Notes under the pieces: generated by a model
Databases searched by the model: none
The model's input: only the letters and a program-made list of their open reading frames with translations
What the model was told of the DNA's origin: nothing
Shown: one piece after another, positions 26,904 to 34,916 of the stretch
How the letters are laid out: every line of letters begins with the position of its first letter
Numbering within the stretch: the first letter of the stretch is position 1
Program-made: the position numbers and the translations under genes
From: JBBIJO01 sp037445895
GTDB taxonomy: Bacteria; Bacteroidota; Ignavibacteria; Kapaibacteriales; UBA2268
Assembly: GCA_037445895.1 (NCBI GenBank)
Contig: JBBIJO010000004.1
Coordinates: forward strand, 1 to 64,000
Length of the DNA: 64,000 bases
Reading direction: 5' to 3'

Positions 26904-27809
26904 CTACTTCCCTTCGTATACTCGCTCTAACTCTGCAATATCGAACTTTTTCATTTTTAAAGATGCCTGTATTACGCGTTCAACCTGATTTTTTGTGCCC
27001 CGAGTTAGCATCGTTTCCAATACCTTGGGGACAATTTGCCAGGAAAGACCATATTTATCTTTGATCCAGCCACATTGTTCGGCTTCGGGAACTGCCGAAA
27101 GTTTTTCCCAATAATAATCGATTTCTTCTTGGGAGTTGCAATTTACTAAAAGAGAAAAAGATTCGTTGAAAGCGAATTTGTGGTTGTGGGCACTGTCCAT
27201 AGCTGCAAACCATTGATTTTCAATCATAAAATCGGCAAACATTATGGTCCCTTCTTTATCGGGTTCCATACCTTTTGGATATCGAGCGATTATTCCAAGC
27301 TTTGAATTTTTGAATATCGAAAGATAAAGATTAATAGCTTCTTCGGCTTTGCCAGATACCCCCCCAACAAACAGGAGCGATGGAACGATAAAAGGGCGTC
27401 TTTCGTTATCGGGATTCGACAAGATGAGTTGCCACGAAAGTCCATATCTATCTTGTATCCAACCGTATCGTTTGCTAAAAGGGTAACTATCGAGCGGCAT
27501 AAGCACGGTGCCACCTTGGGCAAGTCGTTCCCATATTTCATCAAGTTTTTCTCTTGCGCTTTTGTCTTGCGATGGGTCGAAATTAAGGATGAGCGAAATT
27601 GAAGGATTAAGTTCAAAGAAAGGTCCGGCGCTTATTGCCATAAACGAGTAGCCGTTTAAATTAAACGAAACGAGTTCGGCGTCTCCCGACGGGGTGTCGT
27701 GTATCAAGGTAACGTTTGTGATTCGAGAATTTGGGAACAAAGAAGTATAGAACTCGGCGGCTTCTTTGGCTTCTTTATCGAACCACAAATGGGGGGTGAT
27801 TTTTTGCAT
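26904..27809 (-). CDS. Tandem PhnB-like VOC protein
   Basis: This 301-residue protein contains two copies of the 3-demethylubiquinone-9-methyltransferase-like (PhnB/VOC) fold. The first (about 1-135) runs from ITPHLWFDKEAKEAAEFYTS to DRYGLSWQLIL. The second (about 140-270) begins FVGGVSGKAEEAINLYLSIF and ends KYGLSWQIVP. A C-terminal helix follows. Such proteins bind metals or small molecules, and no substrate can be inferred. It and the neighbouring YdeI-like gene look like accessory genes often found in soil bacteria. Confidence 0.8.
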   Translation of the reverse strand: MQKITPHLWFDKEAKEAAEFYTSLFPNSRITNVTLIHDTPSGDAELVSFNLNGYSFMAISAGPFFELNPSISLILNFDPSQDKSAREKLDEIWERLAQGGTVLMPLDSYPFSKRYGWIQDRYGLSWQLILSNPDNERRPFIVPSLLFVGGVSGKAEEAINLYLSIFKNSKLGIIARYPKGMEPDKEGTIMFADFMIENQWFAAMDSAHNHKFAFNESFSLLVNCNSQEEIDYYWEKLSAVPEAEQCGWIKDKYGLSWQIVPKVLETMLTRGTKNQVERVIQASLKMKKFDIAELERVYEGK

Positions 27810-27840
27810 AATGTAATTCCTTCTGTTAAAAATTTGAAGA

Positions 27841-28449
27841 TTATTTTAAGTATTTCCAGTTTCTAGGTTTACCTTGGCTTATCCAATCGATTGCCGTTGC
27901 TATTCTTTTATTGCGAGTTGTTTCGGTTTTTGCTTCTGTTATCCACTCGACATATTCTTTTTTGTGAGAATAACTAAAATTATTGAACGTTTCCCATACT
28001 TTTGGGTTTTTTTGGAGTTCGTTGGCGAAATCTTCGGGAATAAGCAATTCCATTTTGGACTTCTTTCCTGTCGATGGTAATTTAACTCCTTCGTCGTTTA
28101 GTTTCATAGCTTGGTGAATGAAATCGATGAGGACTTCTTCCGGCGGTAAGTCGTCTATGCTTGTAATTCGTCCAAGGTTTCCCATTGCCTTGTCGGCATT
28201 TTCGCTAAGATAATTATGAGGATCTTTCAATAAATTAGCCTTCCAAAATCCGAACACAGCATGTTGTTTAAACGCTGCCATACTACACATCATCTTGCCT
28301 TTATAGTCGAAATGGGGGAAAGACCACTTCATCGTTTCTTCGGCATCGGGACAAGCCTTGTGCACAAGTTCCCTTAGATATTTCAGAACTGGTTGTGCAA
28401 AGGGCTGTGCTTTTGCTATATATTCATCTATTCGTTCATCTTTTTGCAT
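27841..28449 (-). CDS. DUF1801/YdeI-like protein
   Basis: This 202-residue protein has an N-terminal DUF1801 domain (DEYIAKAQPFAQPVLKYLRE, AEETMKWSFPHFDYKGKMMC) and a C-terminal OmdA/YdeI helical segment (LQKNPKVWETFNNFSYSHKK, YVEWITEAKTETTRNKRI). It is cytoplasmic, with no signal peptide, and its function is unknown. It is transcribed with the VOC gene 31 bp downstream. Confidence 0.8.
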   Translation of the reverse strand: MQKDERIDEYIAKAQPFAQPVLKYLRELVHKACPDAEETMKWSFPHFDYKGKMMCSMAAFKQHAVFGFWKANLLKDPHNYLSENADKAMGNLGRITSIDDLPPEEVLIDFIHQAMKLNDEGVKLPSTGKKSKMELLIPEDFANELQKNPKVWETFNNFSYSHKKEYVEWITEAKTETTRNKRIATAIDWISQGKPRNWKYLK

Positions 28450-28564
28450 AATTGTTTTCCCAAACTCTTTAATTCAAAACCCAAATTTAAAATGCAAACT
28501 TATATTTTTTTGAGAATTGGCAAAATTCCATTTCGCTACATAGAGGCTTTGAACATATTGTGGT

Positions 28565-29242
28565 TCACTCTACTTTCCTTGCTATTATTCGGTAATAAGG
28601 AACGCCGCGCCGTTCGCAGCTCGTTTGCTTATTGGTTTTTGGTATGTTCCAATACTCTTCGTTTATGTTTTCGTCGAATTTGAACTTTCCAAATTCCGTC
28701 AATAACTGCAAATGGTATAAATGCATATCTGAAATATCGGTAGCGAAAAAAATCGAACTATTGTTCTTTGCAACTCGATGCAATTCGTTCAATACCTCGA
28801 TATTTATTGCTCGACGTTTATGGTGACGGGCTTTGGGCCAAGGATCCGGAAATAAGAAAAATATGGCGCTAATCGAGCTGTTTTCGATGAATTGGAGCCC
28901 GTTTAAAACATTTACCCAAAGAACACCAGCGTTTTGTATCCTTTCGCCCACAATAACGGATTCCAGCCATTCGACTACATTTTTTTTGATTTCGAGCCCT
29001 AAAATATTGATTTCAGGATTTGCAAAAGCATAATCGAGCAAGAACTTCCCTCGCCCACAACCAATATCCAAGCAATTTGGTGCTTTCCCATTGCCAAATA
29101 TTTTTTGCCAATCTACTTTTTCGATAGGTTTCGGATATGAATTGGGGACAACCTTTAGTTGCGAGATTGGAAAATATTGTGCCGCAGCTATATGGTGGCG
29201 TGGTCTTCTTTCGGGAAACGGGTATTTAGTAAAATCAATCAT
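28565..29242 (-). CDS. trmB: tRNA (guanine-N7-)-methyltransferase
   Basis: Methylates G46 in the variable loop of tRNAs using SAM. It is 225 residues long. The SAM-binding motif is DIGCGRGKFLLDYA, the acidic GLEIKKNVVEW follows, and FLFPDPWPKARHHKRR is the TrmB tRNA-binding signature. The ATG directly abuts the mlaE stop codon with no spacer, so the two are very likely translated from one mRNA. Confidence 0.93.
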   Translation of the reverse strand: MIDFTKYPFPERRPRHHIAAAQYFPISQLKVVPNSYPKPIEKVDWQKIFGNGKAPNCLDIGCGRGKFLLDYAFANPEINILGLEIKKNVVEWLESVIVGERIQNAGVLWVNVLNGLQFIENSSISAIFFLFPDPWPKARHHKRRAINIEVLNELHRVAKNNSSIFFATDISDMHLYHLQLLTEFGKFKFDENINEEYWNIPKTNKQTSCERRGVPYYRIIARKVE

Positions 29243-30025
29243 TTAGAAAACAAGTCCAAAGATTGCATCAATAATTAAAATAGATGCAGCCGAAATAGTA
29301 TAGGCTCGGACGGTGCTGTTGCCAACGCCTTCGGCACCCCCAGTTGTTCGGAAACCGACGTAACAAGCAATAAGGGCAGTAACTGCACCAAATACCATCG
29401 ATTTGATTAGTCCAATTACAATTTCCGAAGGTCGAAAGAATCGTTGAATCGAGTCGAAAAACATAAAGCTAGTGAATTCGAATTTTATTATTGTTAAAAT
29501 GAAACCACCTAACAAAGCTACGAGATTCGAAAAAACAGCAAGCAGAGGCATCATAAGAAAAAGCGAAACGACGCGTGGCATAGCAAGGAAACGATTTTTA
29601 TCGATAGCCATCATTTCGAGTGCATCAATTTGTTCGGAAATATTCATTGCACCAATTTGGGCTGCCATTGCTCCTCCAACGCGACCAGCTATTACAAGGG
29701 CAGTCAACACAGGGGTTAGCTCGGTGAATACAACGGTTGCTATTGAAGAACCAATGTATGGACGCGAAAGTTCGAGAAGATTAAATTTTGTGAAAAGACT
29801 TGTTGCTTGCAAAGCGGCTATCGCTCCCGTAAAGGAACCAATTAATATGACAAGTGGTAGCGAGTCGGCTCCAACTATTGCCATTTGGTAAACTATAAGT
29901 TTCCAATCTTTCAAAAGTCTTGGAACGTAACGGAATACGTTGCCAAGAAGAATAAAAATACCGCCAAATTCACGAGTAAAATTTAAAATCTTGCTCCCTA
30001 TGGTTCCAAAAATTAAATCAATCAT
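29243..30025 (-). CDS. mlaE: MlaE-family ABC lipid-transport permease
   Basis: Permease of the Mla-type lipid transporter that keeps the outer membrane asymmetric. From the ATG at 30025 it has 260 residues, the usual length; an in-frame start 114 bp upstream would add a non-family extension. Family hallmarks are GSFTGAIAALQATSLFTKF, GSSIATVVFTELTPVLTALV, AGRVGGAMAAQIGAMNISEQ and DALEMMAIDKNRFLAMPRVV. The ATPase (MlaF) and MCE-domain partner are not in the window. Confidence 0.9.
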   Translation of the reverse strand: MIDLIFGTIGSKILNFTREFGGIFILLGNVFRYVPRLLKDWKLIVYQMAIVGADSLPLVILIGSFTGAIAALQATSLFTKFNLLELSRPYIGSSIATVVFTELTPVLTALVIAGRVGGAMAAQIGAMNISEQIDALEMMAIDKNRFLAMPRVVSLFLMMPLLAVFSNLVALLGGFILTIIKFEFTSFMFFDSIQRFFRPSEIVIGLIKSMVFGAVTALIACYVGFRTTGGAEGVGNSTVRAYTISAASILIIDAIFGLVF

Positions 30026-30240
30026 AACATCTATAAATAAATACCAAATGCAAAAATAACACAAAAAGTTTGTGGAGTAATCAAGCAAGAACAATATTAT
30101 AGCTCGATGGTTTTTTCGAATATTTGGAAGTTTCCGCAAGGCTACGTTTTATGTTTTTAATGCTTCTAAAAAATAGTGTTTGTAAGGCAAACCTATTGCG
30201 AGCGTTCCTTTCGTATTTTTGTTTTTTTCGAAAATACTAA

Positions 30241-31362
30241 ATGAACTTTTGTTTTTTGAATCCATTGCAGGGATTTGGAGGCTTAGAAATTCAAACGATT
30301 TCGAGGGCAAAGGATGCGTCCGACCGCGGACACAATGCTTTTGTTGTTATTTCCCGAAATACACGCTCCGAACAATATGTTAATGAATTGTGTTTGGAGG
30401 CAGAACTATTAACACAGAATAAATGTATTAAGTATTTCGATGTTATTTCGGCTTTGCAACTTTCGAAAATATTTGTAAAGCGAGGAGTCCAAGTTTGCAT
30501 TGTTCCTAAATCCGAACTTTTAAGTTTAGCAATACTCGCAAGGACATTTTCGAAGATTAAACCCGCTATTGTTTTTTACCAACAGATGCAATCGGGAATA
30601 AACAAAAAGGACGTCTTCCACAACTGGATTTATCGCGAACTCGATGGGGCAATTGTCCTTACTAACAAGATGAAGCAAATGCTTTTGCAAACAACACGTT
30701 TCCCTTCGAATCGAATATTTACTGTTCCCTATGGAGTGAAATTAGAAGATTTTGAACATTTCCACAACAGAAAGAACTCGTTACGAAATATGTTCGATTT
30801 GCCCGGAAACAAATTCATTATAGGTTGTATTGGACGCATCGAACCACACAAAGGGCAAGAAACGCTTTTGCGTGCGTTTATTGAAGCCCAACTGCCCGAT
30901 TCGCTTCTGCTTTTTGCGGGCTCGGTCGATGCACCAGAATATTTCGAAAATTTACAAAAAATCTTGAACAATAATCGAATTTCACGTAACGTTAAATTCT
31001 TGGAATTTACCAAAGACATACCTAAATTAATGAATTGTCTCGATGTTTTCGTAATGCCATCGCATTCCGAGACTTTTGGATTGGTTGCAATCGAAGCAAT
31101 GGCATCGGCTCTTCCTGTTATTGCAACAAACGCAGGGGGTGTTCCTGAGATTATCGATAATGGTGTCGATGGGCTTCTTTTTGAACCAAGAGATTCGCCG
31201 ACGCTTGCAAAACTGATTTCGAAAATTTACTACGATAAAAATTTTGCAAAATCACTTGGAGCGAAGGCGCTGGAAAAAGTTAAAATCAAATTTGATTACG
31301 AAAAAAACGTTAATACTTTTTTCGAGGTTTGCCAATTAGTCTTTGAACAAAAAAGAAGATGA
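30241..31362 (+). CDS. Glycosyltransferase family 4
   Basis: This 373-residue GT-B enzyme has an N-terminal GGLEIQTISRAKDASDRGHN acceptor domain and a C-terminal donor domain with GCIGRIEPHKGQETLLRAF and the nucleotide-sugar motif SHSETFGLVAIEAMASALPV. It probably adds a sugar to LPS or another surface glycan, inside the cytoplasm. TATTTTTG at 30214-30221 is a possible -7 element. The stop overlaps the start of the PD40/OmpA gene (ATGA), so it heads a three-gene coupled operon. Confidence 0.85.
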   Translation: MNFCFLNPLQGFGGLEIQTISRAKDASDRGHNAFVVISRNTRSEQYVNELCLEAELLTQNKCIKYFDVISALQLSKIFVKRGVQVCIVPKSELLSLAILARTFSKIKPAIVFYQQMQSGINKKDVFHNWIYRELDGAIVLTNKMKQMLLQTTRFPSNRIFTVPYGVKLEDFEHFHNRKNSLRNMFDLPGNKFIIGCIGRIEPHKGQETLLRAFIEAQLPDSLLLFAGSVDAPEYFENLQKILNNNRISRNVKFLEFTKDIPKLMNCLDVFVMPSHSETFGLVAIEAMASALPVIATNAGGVPEIIDNGVDGLLFEPRDSPTLAKLISKIYYDKNFAKSLGAKALEKVKIKFDYEKNVNTFFEVCQLVFEQKRR

Positions 31363-32897
31363 GAGAAGTTGCTGCTGTCTTATTGTTGCTGATTGTCTAT
31401 GGGAATGTTTTGTTTGGCAATAGTTCCAATGAAAAAATTCGACTAAGCGAAGAAATTAATCAATATCAACCAACACTTCTGCCTGTTATTTCCCCCGATG
31501 GCAGAACCTTGTACTTCGATAGGAAATGGCATCCGGAAAATAGTGGGGGCATACAGGACGACGACGATGTTTGGTCTTCCAAGCTAAATGATTCATCTAA
31601 ATGGACAAAACCAGAGCGTGCTGTTGGGCAAATAAATCTACCAACAAGCAATGCTTTGCTTTATATTTTTCCATCGGGCGAGAAGGCCCTCGTTTATGGG
31701 AACTATAGGAGCAACTCCGCTGGTTATGCAATAACTAGATTAGAAAGGGGACGTTGGACGCAACCTGTTCCATTGATAATAAAAGATTTTTATACGAAAA
31801 GTAGGAACTATTCGGGAACAATGTCTGTTGATATGCGAGTCTTGATTATGAGCTTAGAGCGCGAAGATTCATACGGAGGGCTCGATTTGTATATTTCGTT
31901 TTTCAACGATTCAACCGGCGAATATTCAACGCCAAAGAACCTTGGTAGCCAAATAAACACGAAGGATATTGAATTTGTCTCGTTTTTAGCATACGATAAT
32001 CGGACTCTTTATTTTGCGAGTTCGGGGCGGCGAGCAAAAGGGAAACTCGATCTGTTCCTATCGCGTCGGCTCGACGAATCGTGGCTTCGGTGGAGCGAGC
32101 CAATCCCGCTCGATTCGTTGGTGAATTCTCAGTGGGATGAGAATTCAATTTCACTTACAGTGTTGGGCGATACTGCTTACTTTGTCTCGGGGGATGATTC
32201 TACCAAACGCGAAGGTATCTACTCGTTGCCATTGCCGAAAAGCTACCAGCCTTTGCCCTACATTGTTCTGCAAGGAACAGTTTCGGCTGTTAGAAATGGG
32301 AAGTTCGAGTTATTAACTCAACCGATAGAATTTACAATTAATAATTTCGAGGAAGAATGGACGTTTCACGATACCGCTTACGATGGAAATTATAGATTTG
32401 TTATTCCTTACAACACACAATACAACTTTGTAGTAAACAGTCCGGGGTTCGAATTTTTCAGTTTTTCGACAAACGCCTGGAATATTAAAGAAACTTTTAT
32501 TCGCCCATACAATATATCTTTAAAGCCAGAAGCGACACAAGAATTTTTGCAGAACAATAAACCACGCAAGCAACTCCTCGAAACTATTCATTTCGCCACA
32601 AATGTCGATACTCTCGACGCAAATTCACGCCGATTGCTTAAAGATTTAAGAAATTTTTTTATAGATAATCCGAAGTCGAGGATTCTCGTTGTTGGGCACA
32701 CCGACGAAGTTGGAACAGCAACTTACAATCTGAATCTCTCGTTTCGAAGAGCCAAGAATACTGCTAATTTCCTATGCGAAACGATTGGAATTGCTCGCGA
32801 GCGAATTCAAATTGAAGGGAAAGGAAAAACACAGCCAGTTTCGCAAGATTTGTCCAAAAACCGTCGAGTAGAAATTTTTATAGTCGAATATGAGTAA
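31359..32897 (+). CDS. PorE-like envelope protein (PD40 propeller, CRD, OmpA)
   Basis: This 512-residue exported protein (signal about 3-20) has several PD40/TolB-like propeller blades (LPVISPDGRTLYFDRK, LAYDNRTLYFASSGRRAKGK). A carboxypeptidase-regulatory-like beta domain lies at about 295-375, and an OmpA C-terminal peptidoglycan-binding domain at about 405-512 (FIDNPKSRILVVGHTDEVGT, NLNLSFRRAKNTANFL, NRRVEIFI). This order matches PorE of the type IX secretion system minus its N-terminal TPRs. It probably anchors an envelope complex to the cell wall. It overlaps both neighbours by 4-8 bp. Confidence 0.75.
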   Translation: MREVAAVLLLLIVYGNVLFGNSSNEKIRLSEEINQYQPTLLPVISPDGRTLYFDRKWHPENSGGIQDDDDVWSSKLNDSSKWTKPERAVGQINLPTSNALLYIFPSGEKALVYGNYRSNSAGYAITRLERGRWTQPVPLIIKDFYTKSRNYSGTMSVDMRVLIMSLEREDSYGGLDLYISFFNDSTGEYSTPKNLGSQINTKDIEFVSFLAYDNRTLYFASSGRRAKGKLDLFLSRRLDESWLRWSEPIPLDSLVNSQWDENSISLTVLGDTAYFVSGDDSTKREGIYSLPLPKSYQPLPYIVLQGTVSAVRNGKFELLTQPIEFTINNFEEEWTFHDTAYDGNYRFVIPYNTQYNFVVNSPGFEFFSFSTNAWNIKETFIRPYNISLKPEATQEFLQNNKPRKQLLETIHFATNVDTLDANSRRLLKDLRNFFIDNPKSRILVVGHTDEVGTATYNLNLSFRRAKNTANFLCETIGIARERIQIEGKGKTQPVSQDLSKNRRVEIFIVEYE

Positions 32898-34623
32898 AAA
32901 CTTAGCAATACATACAGTTTTGATTTTTATTTTTTTGTTTGCGGGAAGTTTGCAACTCATTGCTTTTGTGCCAAAAGATTTTGTTGTTTTTCCTTCCGTT
33001 ATATTTGATTCTGTAAGTTTTGGGAAAATTTCCCGTTTCGATTTGCCAGAACAAAATTTCGAAGGCAGATATATAGTTTTGCGAAAAGAAATAAATACAA
33101 ACTTTTGGCAAAAAGCTGATACACTGCCCGATGGAGCTCGAATTTATTTCGATACTGTTTCGAACGAAACACTTCTCCCGCTTGAATATGGATTCCATTT
33201 CGTTGGCGATACCAATTTGGCAGTAGGTTATTATTTGGTTGGTAATTCTTACTCGAGTCCTACGCATTACGGTGTTGCTCTTGTTCTCGTTGACGAAATT
33301 CTACAAACCGAACTACTTCCCGAATTAGAACAGTTCAAGATAGACTTAATTGCGGATGGTTGGGATGTCGAGCTTCACAGCGTTCCTCGCTCCGAAACAT
33401 TCAATCCGATAGCAGTTCGCAAAGTCAAACGATTAATTAATTCCTATTTTTATAAGTTTGGTAAAGAGCTCAAATCGATTATCCTTGTTGGGCGGGTTCC
33501 AGTGCCATATTCAGGAAATTATAGTTTCGATGGACATTTCGACCACTTTGGGGCTTTCCCTTCGGATTTATTTTATGCTTGCAGAGAATGCCGGTGGACT
33601 GATGATTATGAGTTCAATAACAGCGCTGCAAGGACCGAAAACCACAACGTTCCTTTCGATGGTAAATACGACCAAACGACTCTCGAAGGGATAGTCGAGA
33701 CTGCAATTGGTAGGATTGACTTCTTCGGGTTGACAGATTTCAAGCAAAGCGAAGTCCAGTTGTTAAAAGCATATTTCCAAAAAAATCACCAGTTTCGGAT
33801 TGGGGGCTTTCCGTCGTCCCGAGAAGCATTGATAGATGATGGTTTTGGTGTTGTCTCGCCCGAATCTTTTGCTTCGACTGCTTGGATGAATTTCTATGCT
33901 CTTTCGGATACAATCGTCGAAGCCAAGTTTTTCGATGAACTGAGTAAAAAATTTTATCTAATGGCTTATGCTTGTAATTCCGGTTCATATACTTCAATCT
34001 GGTCTTCGATAAACACAAGCCAGGCAGCTAATTATCCGATAAAAACACCTTTTGCATTCCTTTTCGGTTCCTACCTATGGGATTGGGATACCGAACGGAG
34101 TCTACTCCGTTCGGTATTGGCTTCGCAGCCTTTCGTCCTTGCTACTTGTTGGATTGGACGCCCATTTTGGCATCTCCATTATTTTGCCCGTGGCGAGCCT
34201 TTGGCTTTTTCGTATATTCGCACAGTGAACAACCGAGAACTCTATCGTTCAACAGGTATGTTTGGCTATCGTGGAACACACATTGCTTTGCAAGGCGACC
34301 CAACATTGAGGCTTTTTTACCCGAAACCCATCGAAAATCTTTCTTTCTCATATATTCAATTGCAAGGCAAAAACGCTGTTCGCTTAATATGGAATACACA
34401 AATAGATACCCAAAACTTAGTCGGTTTTCTTGTTTTTAAATCAGATTCCGAAAAGGAGCGGTTCATACAAATCGGCACTTTGCCAGCGAATTCAAATGAA
34501 TTTATCGATACGAACTCGACTGTGAGTGGAGATTCCTATCAGGTGCGCGCGGTATATTTATTCCCGAGCAAATTCGGAACATTTCGGACTACAAGTATAG
34601 GCAAAGTTATTAAAGTGGATTGA
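32890..34623 (+). CDS. C25 (gingipain/PorU)-like exported protein, probably non-catalytic
   Basis: This 577-residue protein has a signal at 1-25. The C25 caspase-like fold is suggested by SIILVGRVPVPYSGNY, FPSDLFYACRECRWTDDYE, VETAIGRIDFFGLTDF and the family-typical GDPTLRLFYP before a C-terminal fibronectin-like domain (about 480-577). By eye, the segment that holds the catalytic His in gingipains (GHG) reads ACNSGS here, and the Cys segment reads AFLFGSYLWD. Both catalytic residues therefore seem absent. No T9SS sorting domain is present. The gene overlaps the PorE-like gene by 8 bp. Active protease of another mechanism is possible. Confidence 0.6.
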   Translation: MSKNLAIHTVLIFIFLFAGSLQLIAFVPKDFVVFPSVIFDSVSFGKISRFDLPEQNFEGRYIVLRKEINTNFWQKADTLPDGARIYFDTVSNETLLPLEYGFHFVGDTNLAVGYYLVGNSYSSPTHYGVALVLVDEILQTELLPELEQFKIDLIADGWDVELHSVPRSETFNPIAVRKVKRLINSYFYKFGKELKSIILVGRVPVPYSGNYSFDGHFDHFGAFPSDLFYACRECRWTDDYEFNNSAARTENHNVPFDGKYDQTTLEGIVETAIGRIDFFGLTDFKQSEVQLLKAYFQKNHQFRIGGFPSSREALIDDGFGVVSPESFASTAWMNFYALSDTIVEAKFFDELSKKFYLMAYACNSGSYTSIWSSINTSQAANYPIKTPFAFLFGSYLWDWDTERSLLRSVLASQPFVLATCWIGRPFWHLHYFARGEPLAFSYIRTVNNRELYRSTGMFGYRGTHIALQGDPTLRLFYPKPIENLSFSYIQLQGKNAVRLIWNTQIDTQNLVGFLVFKSDSEKERFIQIGTLPANSNEFIDTNSTVSGDSYQVRAVYLFPSKFGTFRTTSIGKVIKVD

Positions 34624-34916
34624 GAACAAGGAGCCGTAGCCACTTAGGCAATAATGATGTATTCCTACAAATGATTGTGAATACCGTTTAGGCCCTCCTA
34701 CCGTTTGAACTCGAAACTAATACAAAGCAAAATAGACTGGCAGTGAACAAGAAGATGAAAAGTTTTTGTGCGTATACAGATGGGGATTTTCGGAGGAACA
34801 TACTAACACAATTGATTTCCAGCTATAATAATTCAAAAGCTCGATGGCATACAAGAATAAGCTAAATTTTCTTAATTTGCATTCTCAATGTGTTATTTTA
34901 ACGTAAAGGTAACAAA

